A stretch of 5,305 nt of DNA from Candidatus Chloroheliales bacterium (GCA_003243865.1 QHBQ01000320.1:1-5305); one strand, 5' to 3'; shown: positions 1-5,292, numbered from the stretch's first letter. The notes: generated by a model not told the origin, from the sequence alone. Translations and numbers: made by a program.

Positions 1-115
1 TGCGTAGCACCGGATGCACGCCGCCATCGCCTCTGGCCTCAAGCTCCGCCTGCGCTTCTTCAAACTCTCTAACCCTGGCTTTGGTAATTTTATACTGCCG
101 TGCGTTCTTAATCAT
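1..115 (-). CDS. Partial small HTH/XRE-like regulator (N-terminus only)
   Basis: Reading the minus strand from an ATG at 115-113 gives 38 residues that stay open to the window edge; the C-terminus lies outside. The protein begins MIKNARQYKITKARV, continues with an acidic amphipathic helix (EFEEAQAELEA) and ends near GVHPVLR. From memory, the pattern MI(K/T)NxRQYxITKAxxxxFexAl is a common N-terminus of short XRE-family/HigA-like proteins in which a coiled helix precedes a C-terminal helix-turn-helix. The HTH itself is not in view, so function is inferred from this short stretch only. The start is supported by a Shine-Dalgarno 8 nt upstream and a consensus promoter further up. Such proteins usually act as DNA-binding autorepressors, often antitoxins. 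No toxin gene is visible upstream, so any partner would lie downstream, outside the window. It is divergent from the type IIG gene. Confidence 0.72.
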   Translation of the reverse strand, partial: MIKNARQYKITKARVREFEEAQAELEARGDGGVHPVLR

Positions 116-122
116 CGCTTGG

Positions 123-127
123 TCCTC
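123..127 (-). promoter_or_regulatory. Shine-Dalgarno of the left-edge HTH-like gene
   Basis: The minus strand reads GAGGACCAAGCGATG. The GAGG core (127-124) sits 8 nt before the ATG at 115, a normal spacing, and this decides the chosen start. Confidence 0.7.
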
Positions 128-161
128 GCAAATCAATCTTCATCGAAGGGCGGTATCATAG

Positions 162-179
162 CACAATTATATCCTTGTG
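162..179. promoter_or_regulatory. Candidate operator: inverted repeat over the -10 region
   Basis: CACAA (162-166) and TTGTG (175-179) form a perfect 5-bp inverted repeat with an 8-bp centre that contains most of the TATAAT box of the minus-strand promoter. A dimeric repressor bound here would block RNA polymerase. The HTH-like product of the same transcript is an obvious candidate, but a 5-bp match could arise by chance. Confidence 0.3.
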
Positions 180-194
180 TGGGATTGTTGTCAA
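166..194 (-). promoter_or_regulatory. Exact-consensus sigma70-type promoter for the HTH-like gene
   Basis: On the minus strand TTGACA (194-189) and TATAAT (171-166) are separated by exactly 17 bp, matching the sigma70/SigA consensus at all twelve positions. The expected transcription start is near 159, about 44 nt upstream of the start codon at 115. Such a strong promoter fits a gene held down by autorepression, though repression itself is inference. Confidence 0.8.
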
Positions 195-231
195 GCCGCC
201 AAGCGGGGGTAACGCCCATAGTACCTACAAT

Positions 232-262
232 ACCGGTGTAGGGGCAGGTTGCACTCGCCTTG
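232..262 (-). repeat. Degenerate palindromic element ending in CCCCTACACCG (minus strand)
   Basis: On the minus strand this ends in CCCCTACACCG (244-234), an 11-bp match to 4559-4569 on the plus strand. It also shares CCCCTACA with 4758-4765. The GC-rich stem beside it (GGCGAG and CTGCCCC on the minus strand) is poorly paired and looks decayed. It lies directly beside the hairpin repeat at 269-325, as the palindrome at 4741-4765 lies beside the hairpin at 4677-4735. Confidence 0.5.
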
Positions 263-268
263 GTTGTC

Positions 269-325
269 GGTACCAGTACCAGTTCCACTTTAACACATAG
301 GGATCGGGCAAACTGGAATGGAATG
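269..325 (-). repeat. Hybrid hexamer-arm hairpin repeat (copy C)
   Basis: One arm, GGTACCAGTACCAGTT (269-284), is built from the hexamer (GGTACT)n. The other, AAACTGGAATGGAATG (310-325), is built from (GGAATG)n. Between them lies ACACATAGGG (293-302), the reverse complement of the CCCTATGTGT core in the two downstream copies. The repeat is therefore inverted relative to 4586-4645 and 4677-4735. Its arms pair only over CCAGTT/AACTGG and a few flanking bases because they belong to different hexamer families. Confidence 0.75.
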
Positions 326-327
326 AG

Positions 328-342
328 CAATGATAAGCATTG
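328..342. repeat. Small hairpin
   Basis: CAATG (328-332) and CATTG (338-342) form a 5-bp stem with a 5-nt loop directly after the hexamer-arm repeat. It is short and may be coincidental. Confidence 0.25.
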
Positions 343-356
343 TCGGCGCTTCACCA

Positions 357-382
357 GGGGCGTGATAAATTATGCCCTTACA
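357..382. repeat. Palindrome related to the CCCCTACA element family
   Basis: GGGCGTGATAAATTATGCCC (358-377) folds into an 8-9 bp stem with two G-T wobbles around an AA centre and is followed by TTACA. The layout GGGCGT...GCCC(C/T)TACA matches the palindrome at 4543-4566, so it looks like another dispersed copy. It lies about 35 bp upstream of the proposed -35 box of the type IIG gene. It lacks a T tract, so it is not an obvious intrinsic terminator. Confidence 0.5.
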
Positions 383-412
383 TGGGTTCGTGCTTATAGT
401 GGTACAAATCCA

Positions 413-441
413 TTGCGCCCCGACCGCTTCTATGCTAATAT
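413..441 (+). promoter_or_regulatory. Candidate promoter of the type IIG gene
   Basis: TTGCGC (413-418) and TAATAT (436-441) are spaced by 17 bp, with an extended -10 TGC at 433-435. The -35 is weak (3 of 6 matches); the extended -10 would compensate. Initiation near 448 would leave a leader of about 38 nt. An overlapping alternative -10 is TATAAA at 439-444. The promoter is clearly weaker than the consensus promoters at the two ends of the window. Confidence 0.5.
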
Positions 442-474
442 AAAGCCTGTCACGCAGATAAACACGTCCGCACA

Positions 475-480
475 GAGGAG
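475..480 (+). promoter_or_regulatory. Shine-Dalgarno of the type IIG gene
   Basis: GAGGAG ends 5 nt before the ATG at 486 and 11 nt before a second in-frame ATG at 492. Both give nearly the same protein (MAML or ML). I take 486 because 5 nt is nearer the usual spacing. Confidence 0.7.
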
Positions 481-485
481 CGCAT

Positions 486-3400
486 ATGGCCATGCTAGAA
501 GGCTATAACTTCATCACCAATCAAGGGTTGTTTCAGGATTACTATCTGACCCAGCGGCTGGCCGCCAGCCTGCCGCTGGCTCCCGACGAGCAGCGCGACC
601 CTGACGTTGCCCGCCAGCAATCGGACCAGGCGCTGCAGCAGGTGGCCGCCTTGTGGCAGCGGCGACAGCCCACCTTTGCCGCCAGCGAGGACAACGTGGC
701 CGACTTCGTCAAGGACGGGGCCCGCATCCTGGGGATGAGCGCGTCGGGCCAGAGCTATATCCAGCGCAGCGGGTTGACCAGCCTGCGCGCCGATGTCACC
801 CTGTTTGGCAATGATGCCGCCATCGGGCGCTTCGCCCACAGCGCAGCCCAGGATCATCGCACCCGCTTCCGCGAGACTTTCACTGTCGCTGAGGTCAAGG
901 GGCCGGGCAAGGAACTCGACAACAAGCGCAGCGACGATACCAACCCCAGCTATCAGATTAGCCAGTATCTTACCTATAGCGGGCTGGATTGGGGTATCCT
1001 CAGCGATGGGGCGCGCTGGCGCATCTATCACCGCTCCGATCCGCCGCGCACTGATGTCTACCTCGAAGTGAACCTCGGCCAAATCCTGACCGAGCCTGAC
1101 CTTGCCCGCCGCGCCGAGATGTTCTACTGGTTCTACGCCTTCTTCGGCAAGGCGGCGTTTGATCGCTTCGACCGACGCAGCTTCCTCGATACCGTGCTGG
1201 CGGGCAGCAATCAGCACGCCATCGGCTTGCAGCGCGACCTGCGCCGCCAGGCGTTCAGCGTGGTGCAGGAACTGGCGCGAGGCATCCACGTTACTGACCC
1301 TAACCTGCCGTTGGATGAGGTCAATCGCCGCGCCACCGTCATTCTCTATCGCCTGCTGTTCATCAAGTACGCCGAGGATCGCGACATCTTGCCGGTGGAC
1401 AACCCCAACTATCGCAACCTCTATGGCTTTGCCAACCTGGAGCGTGATATCCTCAGCCGCCTCGATGCTCCCGGTGTGCAACTGGGTGAGGGTGCAAACC
1501 GCACTCAGTTCTGGCAGCGGCTCAATGTCTTCTTTGGCGCGATTGACGAGGGTGATGCGGAAGCGGGTATCTATCCCTACGACGGCGGCCTGTTTCACTC
1601 TAGCCAGCTTGCTAACACCAGCGTTCCCGACCTCTACCTGGCGCGGGCGGTGGACAAGCTGGCTCGTGTGCCAGGGGCGGACGGCAGCAAGGTGCAGGTG
1701 GATTACCGCGAACTCGAAGGCCGCCACCTCGGCAGCATCTACGAGGGCTTGCTGGAGCAGAGCCTTGCCAGCGACGAGCGCGGCCAACTCGTGCTGGTCA
1801 GCGCCGAGCAGCGCACCGCCAGCCAGCGCCACGATACCGGCAGCTACTACACCCCCGATTATGTGGTGGATTACATCGTCAGTCAGACGGTTGACCCGCT
1901 CTGCCGCGGCCAGGATGCGGCGGCGATTGCCGCGCTCAAGTTGCTCGACCCGGCGATGGGTAGCGGCCACTTCCTTACCGCCGCGCTGCATCGCCTGGCC
2001 CAGTGGCACGCCCGCGCGGGCAAAGCAGGCCCCCGCGCCGCCAGCCAGAGTGATGATGACTATGCCGCGCTGGTGGCGGCGCAATCGGTCAGCCATGACG
2101 AATTGCTAGCCTCGCTGCGCCATCTCGCCGAACGCTGCATCTATGGCGTTGACCTCAACCCCCTGGCGGTCGAACTGGCGAAGCTGACCCTCTGGATCGA
2201 GACCCTCAGTCGTGACCGCCCGCTCTTCTTCCTCGATCATCACCTCAAGTGCGGCGACAGCCTGCTCGGCGTGCCGCTCAACCTGGCGGCGGTGGGGCAG
2301 TTGCCGTTGCAGAAGCTCACCCGCAAGGCCGCTGCCGCGGCCGCCGCTGCTGCCGCCGGGCAAATCAATGCTTTCGAGTACAATTTTGAGAAGAAGGCCC
2401 AGACGCTGATCAGCTTCTATCAGCAAATCCAAAGCCTATCCAACGACGACCCTGCCGAGGTGAGCGCCAAGCAGGATGCCTATCGCCAGTTCGAGGCTCA
2501 GGTGGAGCCTTTCCGCTATCTGGCCGATGCGTGGTTGGCCCCCTACTTCGGTATTGCCGTGGACGACGCCGCCTATCGCTACGCCAGCGAACAACTGGCT
2601 GCCTCCGTCGCCGAGTGGCAGGCGGCCAGCGCCGCGGATAATCTGCCCACCGCCGCTGCCCTGGGGCAAGAGCGCCGCTTCTTCCACTGGCAACTGGAGT
2701 TTCCCGATGTCTTCTACGGCCGGGCGGGCGGCTCCGGCTTCGATGCGGTGGTTGGCAACCCGCCCTATGTACGCCAGGAGCGGCTGGGCGAAAAGGTCAA
2801 GTCGGTACTTGCTGGCCTCTACCCCGCCATCTACGATAGCATCGCCGACCTTTCGCTCTACTTCTTTGCTCGTGGCCTGGGGCTGCTGCGCGCGGGCGGG
2901 GCGCTCGGCTTTATCTCCTCCAACAAGTTCATGCGCACTGGCTATGGGCAGAGGCTGCGCGAGTACCTTGCCAGGGGCAGTATCAGCATTCAGCAAATCG
3001 TGAACCTGGGCGAGGCGCGGGTCTTTGAGGAAGCGGCCACCGACACGGCTATCTTCACCCTCAGAGCCGACATCCCCAGCGCGAACCATCAAGTTGCTTA
3101 CAGCGTGCTGCCCCGTCGCTTCGAGGAAAATGGCTTCGAGGCGGCAATCGAGCAAACCCAGATTAACCTGCCGCAGTCCGGCCCCGCCTTCAGGCCGGAA
3201 GGTTGGTCGCTGGACAGCGCCGCTGCCGCCACCATGGTCGGCAAGCTGGAGGCTACCGGCCTGCCGCTCGGCGAGTACGTGGGCGACATCATCAGGCGCG
3301 GCATTCTCACTGGCTTCAACAAGGCATTCATCATAGACGAGACCGCCCGCGCCCAGCTAATTGCCGAGGATGCCCGCTCCGCCGACATTATCAAGCCATT

Positions 3401-4436
3401 CGTGGATGGTGATTATGTGCGCCGCTATCGCCTTGAGCCAAAGGGCAAATACCTAATCCTCACCTACATCGGCGTGCCGATCGAGCAATACCCGGCGATC
3501 TTCCGCCACCTGCAACAATACCAGGCCGAACTGGAGCGCCGTTCCGACCAGGGCAACTACTGGTGGGAATTGCGCCCGTGCAGTTACTACGCCGATTTTG
3601 AGCAGAACAAGATAGTTTACCCGGAGATGGCGATGTCCAGCCGCTTCACTCTGGATAAGGAACACTATTACACCAACAAGACTGCTTTCATCATCCCCAA
3701 AGATGACCCATACCTGCTGGCCCTGCTTAACTCGAAGCTAATTTGGTACTACCTGAAGCAGGTGTGCGCCGTTCTGGGCGTGGCGGAGCAGGGTGGCCGC
3801 CTCAACTTGCAGGCAATCTACCTCACCCGTGTGCCAATCGTGAAGCCACAGCCGACCACCCCACCCGACGAGCGGGCGCAACTGGCGGCGGAGGGGCGGC
3901 GGTTGTACGAGTTGTGGCTGGGGCGGGACGACGCTGGAGAGATGGAAGCATGGCTGGCGGCGCGGATGGCGGGCGAACAGGGCCAGGGCGATGTGCTGGC
4001 CGACCTGCTGGCAATGCTGGCGGGGGAGATGCTGCGCCTGCATGGGGCGGAGCGGGCCGAGCAGCAACGCTTCCTCGCCGACCGCAGCCGCGAGTGGGGC
4101 GCGGCGATTGACAGCCTGGCGGGCCGCGAGGCGATCCGCAACTACGCCGCCGGGGACTTTGCCCGCTTCGTCGCAGCGGTAAAGCGCAACGCCCGCATCC
4201 TCGCCCGCGCGGGGATTGACCTGGATCGCGACCGCGATTACCACCGCCTGGAGACCAACTTCAACGACTCGCTGACCGTGCTCGGCGACCTGCGGCAGCA
4301 AATCGCCCGCAGCGACGAACTGATTGACCACGCCGTCTACACCCTCTACCGCCTGAGCGCGGCAGAGGTAGAAGTAGTGGAGGGGCGCATGGCATACGCC
4401 CAGTCACCCAGCAGTGATGCCCATCGTGACCTGTAA
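486..4436 (+). CDS. Type IIG restriction-modification enzyme (Eco57I-like), nuclease-methyltransferase-specificity fusion
   Basis: A 1316-residue cytoplasmic enzyme expected to cut unmethylated DNA and to transfer methyl from S-adenosylmethionine to adenine N6. Residues about 1-230 hold a PD-(D/E)XK nuclease: D103 in RADV, then E136-V137-K138, followed by a conserved YQISQYLTYSGLDWG helix/strand region (Y156, Q157). A helical linker follows. The methyltransferase has GSYYTP (452-457), motif I DPAMGSGHF (488-496), a VDLNP acidic loop (D556), catalytic motif IV NPPY (758-761) and GFISSNKF (808-815). Residues about 985-1090 resemble the TaqI-like specificity domain: YLILTYIG from 989, KIVYPE 1042-1047, and LLNSKLIWYYL near 1080. 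The helical C-terminus ends with DELIDHAVYTLYRLSAAEVEVVEG-like residues typical of these enzymes. All key residues are present and there is no frameshift. A ten-alanine run (615-624) sits between the acidic loop and motif IV. BREX PglX is less likely because a nuclease is present. The recognition site cannot be read from sequence. Confidence 0.93.
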   Translation: MAMLEGYNFITNQGLFQDYYLTQRLAASLPLAPDEQRDPDVARQQSDQALQQVAALWQRRQPTFAASEDNVADFVKDGARILGMSASGQSYIQRSGLTSLRADVTLFGNDAAIGRFAHSAAQDHRTRFRETFTVAEVKGPGKELDNKRSDDTNPSYQISQYLTYSGLDWGILSDGARWRIYHRSDPPRTDVYLEVNLGQILTEPDLARRAEMFYWFYAFFGKAAFDRFDRRSFLDTVLAGSNQHAIGLQRDLRRQAFSVVQELARGIHVTDPNLPLDEVNRRATVILYRLLFIKYAEDRDILPVDNPNYRNLYGFANLERDILSRLDAPGVQLGEGANRTQFWQRLNVFFGAIDEGDAEAGIYPYDGGLFHSSQLANTSVPDLYLARAVDKLARVPGADGSKVQVDYRELEGRHLGSIYEGLLEQSLASDERGQLVLVSAEQRTASQRHDTGSYYTPDYVVDYIVSQTVDPLCRGQDAAAIAALKLLDPAMGSGHFLTAALHRLAQWHARAGKAGPRAASQSDDDYAALVAAQSVSHDELLASLRHLAERCIYGVDLNPLAVELAKLTLWIETLSRDRPLFFLDHHLKCGDSLLGVPLNLAAVGQLPLQKLTRKAAAAAAAAAAGQINAFEYNFEKKAQTLISFYQQIQSLSNDDPAEVSAKQDAYRQFEAQVEPFRYLADAWLAPYFGIAVDDAAYRYASEQLAASVAEWQAASAADNLPTAAALGQERRFFHWQLEFPDVFYGRAGGSGFDAVVGNPPYVRQERLGEKVKSVLAGLYPAIYDSIADLSLYFFARGLGLLRAGGALGFISSNKFMRTGYGQRLREYLARGSISIQQIVNLGEARVFEEAATDTAIFTLRADIPSANHQVAYSVLPRRFEENGFEAAIEQTQINLPQSGPAFRPEGWSLDSAAAATMVGKLEATGLPLGEYVGDIIRRGILTGFNKAFIIDETARAQLIAEDARSADIIKPFVDGDYVRRYRLEPKGKYLILTYIGVPIEQYPAIFRHLQQYQAELERRSDQGNYWWELRPCSYYADFEQNKIVYPEMAMSSRFTLDKEHYYTNKTAFIIPKDDPYLLALLNSKLIWYYLKQVCAVLGVAEQGGRLNLQAIYLTRVPIVKPQPTTPPDERAQLAAEGRRLYELWLGRDDAGEMEAWLAARMAGEQGQGDVLADLLAMLAGEMLRLHGAERAEQQRFLADRSREWGAAIDSLAGREAIRNYAAGDFARFVAAVKRNARILARAGIDLDRDRDYHRLETNFNDSLTVLGDLRQQIARSDELIDHAVYTLYRLSAAEVEVVEGRMAYAQSPSSDAHRDL

Positions 4437-4449
4437 CCTTGCCCGCCTC

Positions 4450-4484
4450 TTCCGCGTTTTCCGCCTCGTTTCCGCGTCTTCCGC
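4450..4484 (+). repeat. TTCCGC tandem units just after the type IIG stop
   Basis: TTCCGC starts at 4450, 4459, 4470 and 4479 (spacings 9, 11, 9), giving two roughly 20-bp units of TTCCGCgttTTCCGC type. It begins 13 bp after the stop codon. On the minus strand it reads GCGGAA-rich, a pattern I associate with intergenic repeats of Chloroflexota. There is no hairpin with a T tract here. Confidence 0.6.
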
Positions 4485-4542
4485 GGTTCTAATCCCACCC
4501 ACCACCCGCAACACTGACTACAGGCGTGACGGTTAGTCGGCA

Positions 4543-4569
4543 GGGCGTATGCCATGCGCCCCTACACCG
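4543..4569 (+). repeat. Palindromic element ending in CCCCTACACCG
   Basis: GGGCGTATGCCATGCGCCC (4543-4561) forms an approximately 8-bp stem with one G-T pair, followed by CCTACACCG. The last 11 bases (4559-4569) are the exact inverse of 234-244, linking the two sides of the type IIG gene. Confidence 0.6.
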
Positions 4570-4585
4570 CCTCACCTCTCAGGGT

Positions 4586-4645
4586 CAGTACCAATACCAG
4601 TTTGCTGCTCCCTATGTGTCGAACTGATACTGGTACTGGTACTGG
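4586..4645 (+). repeat. Hexamer-arm hairpin repeat (copy A, GGTACT type)
   Basis: Left arm CAGTACCAATACCAGTTT (4586-4603) pairs with AACTGATACTGGTACTG (from 4622) at all but two positions. The right arm continues as extra (GGTACT) hexamers to 4645. The loop ends in CCCTATGTGTCGAACTG (4610-4626), a 17-bp sequence repeated exactly at 4702-4718. Confidence 0.8.
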
Positions 4646-4676
4646 CACCCAGCGCCTCGATTTCACCCCTCAAGGT

Positions 4677-4735
4677 TCATTCCATTCCAGTTTCACCATT
4701 ACCCTATGTGTCGAACTGGAATGGAATTGGAATGG
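4677..4735 (+). repeat. Hexamer-arm hairpin repeat (copy B, GGAATG type)
   Basis: The left arm ending ATTCCATTCCAGTT (4679-4692) is perfectly complementary over 14 bp to AACTGGAATGGAAT (4714-4727), and the right arm runs on as (GGAATG)-like hexamers to 4735. The loop carries the same CCCTATGTGTCGAACTG core (4702-4718) as copy A, 92 bp away. Arms differ from copy A by a consistent hexamer substitution, while the core is identical. Confidence 0.8.
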
Positions 4736-4740
4736 CAGCA

Positions 4741-4765
4741 GGGCGGGCCACCGCCCGCCCCTACA
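4741..4765 (+). repeat. GC-rich hairpin ending in CCCCTACA
   Basis: GGGCGGGC (4741-4748) and GCCCGCCC (4753-4760) form a perfect 8-bp stem with a CACC loop, followed by CTACA. It adjoins copy B as the element at 232-262 adjoins copy C, with nearly the same core-to-CCCCTACA spacing (47 against 49 bp). It could act as an RNA hairpin, but with no T tract I do not call it a terminator. Confidence 0.65.
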
Positions 4766-4800
4766 TCCGTTTATCCGCTGTCACAATCCGTTGGCTAGCC
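4765..4800 (+). repeat. Short ATCCG-unit stretch with GGCTAGCC palindrome
   Basis: ATCCG occurs at 4765, 4773 and 4786, followed by the perfect palindrome GGCTAGCC (4793-4800). Unit style and the GCTAGC tail match the larger array at 5070-5164, so this appears to be a separate small copy of that family. Confidence 0.5.
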
Positions 4801-4833
4801 GTTCGTTGCTGGCGATGGGCATTATCGCTGGGC

Positions 4834-5057
4834 AAGATTTCTCCCCCCAACCCCCGCTGGGGGCTTAGATTAGTAGCGGTGCGAGATTAGTAGCAGCTCA
4901 AGATTTCTCCCCCAACCCCCGCTGGGGGCTTAGTAAAGCTAGCTGGGCGAGATTCCTCCCCCAACCCCCGCTGGGGGCTTAGATTAGTAGCAGCTCAAGA
5001 TTTCTCCCCCAAACCCCCGCTGGGGGCTTAGGTTAGTAGCGGCTGGGGCTTAGGTTG
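4834..5057 (+). repeat. Minisatellite of four ~49-bp units with a CCCCC-GCT-GGGGG hairpin
   Basis: The core CCCCCGCTGGGGGCTTAG occurs at 4851, 4916, 4965 and 5014 (spacings 65, 49, 49). Each is preceded by a variant of AAGATTTCTCCCCCAA, and most are followed by ATTAGTAGC(A/G)GC-like sequence. A truncated fifth copy (GGCTGGGGCTTAGGTT) occupies 5041-5056. The longer first spacing reflects a local duplication in which AGATTAGTAGC occurs at 4867 and 4884. Each unit can form a 5-bp GC stem. No open reading frame of protein-like composition spans the array. Confidence 0.85.
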
Positions 5058-5069
5058 TCGCTACCCATC

Positions 5070-5164
5070 ATCCGCCTATCCGTTTATCCGCTTTTACGAA
5101 TCCGCTAGCTCATCCGCTTATCCGCTGGCTCATCCGCTTATCCGCTTTTACGAATCCGCTAGCT
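5070..5164 (+). repeat. ATCCG-unit tandem array
   Basis: ATCCG occurs nine times (5070, 5078, 5086, 5100, 5112, 5120, 5132, 5140, 5154), mostly 8 to 14 bp apart. A 27-bp block at 5084-5110 recurs exactly at 5138-5164 (period 54), and GCTCATCCGCTTATCCGCT at 5108 recurs at 5128 (period 20). The array is thus built by nested duplications. The spacers are too short and the units too irregular for a CRISPR array. Confidence 0.8.
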
Positions 5165-5216
5165 GAATCTGCGCCCCCTTCTAATCCAGCTCTAATCAGC
5201 CGCGCTAGCAACAACC

Positions 5217-5245
5217 TTGACACTGCCCTGCCTTTCCTATAGAAT
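5217..5245 (+). promoter_or_regulatory. Strong sigma70-type promoter for a gene beyond the right edge
   Basis: TTGACA (5217-5222) and TAGAAT (5240-5245) are spaced by 17 bp, matching 11 of 12 consensus bases. Transcription would start near 5252 and run through the hairpin and Shine-Dalgarno that follow. Confidence 0.75.
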
Positions 5246-5272
5246 ATGCCAGCCTGATCCGATGTAATAAGC

Positions 5273-5292
5273 GGGCGCATTAGGCTGCGCCC
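5273..5292 (+). promoter_or_regulatory. 5'-UTR hairpin just upstream of a ribosome-binding site
   Basis: GGGCGCA (5273-5279) and TGCGCCC (5286-5292) form a perfect 7-bp stem with a TTAGGC loop, ending 2 nt before AAGGAG. In the RNA it could affect translation or message stability. It might equally be a remnant of the GGGCG...CGCCC palindrome family seen elsewhere in the window. Confidence 0.5.

Noticed and set aside
133..354. Minus-strand 73-codon frame as a HigB-like toxin upstream of the HTH-like gene
   Set aside because: Its sequence is translated repeat DNA, it lacks toxin motifs, and the consensus promoter of the HTH-like gene lies inside it.
260..508. Plus-strand 82-codon frame running into the type IIG start
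   Set aside because: It crosses the hexamer repeat and the proposed promoter, has no ribosome-binding site, and its product resembles nothing I recognise.
495..2096. Long minus-strand open frame (533 codons) opposite the 5' half of the type IIG gene
   Set aside because: It lies antisense to a clearly recognisable enzyme, has low-complexity composition rich in A, V, G and L, and shows no family motif. Such shadows are common opposite GC-rich genes.
1102..2109. Plus-strand frame of 335 codons within the type IIG gene
   Set aside because: It overlaps the nuclease-methyltransferase frame completely and is dominated by S, A, R, T and C, as expected of an out-of-frame reading.
2328..2357. Phase-variable homopolymer controlling the enzyme
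   Set aside because: The alanine codons are mixed and there is no mononucleotide run long enough for slippage; units of three would also keep the frame.
486..4436. BREX PglX-type methyltransferase
   Set aside because: The N-terminal D103...E136-x-K138 nuclease and TaqI-like specificity region fit type IIG, and no other BREX gene is seen in the window.
4741..4765. Intrinsic terminator of the type IIG gene
   Set aside because: The stem is strong but followed by CTACATCC with no T tract and lies about 300 bp past the stop. I see no clear intrinsic terminator after 4436.
4549..4890. Plus-strand frames of 104-113 codons across the downstream repeats
   Set aside because: They read through hairpin and minisatellite repeats (for example TGTGT runs) and have no ribosome-binding site or recognisable domain.
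4834..5164. CRISPR array
   Set aside because: The repeats are not separated by unique spacers of constant length; the intervals themselves repeat, and no cas gene is near.
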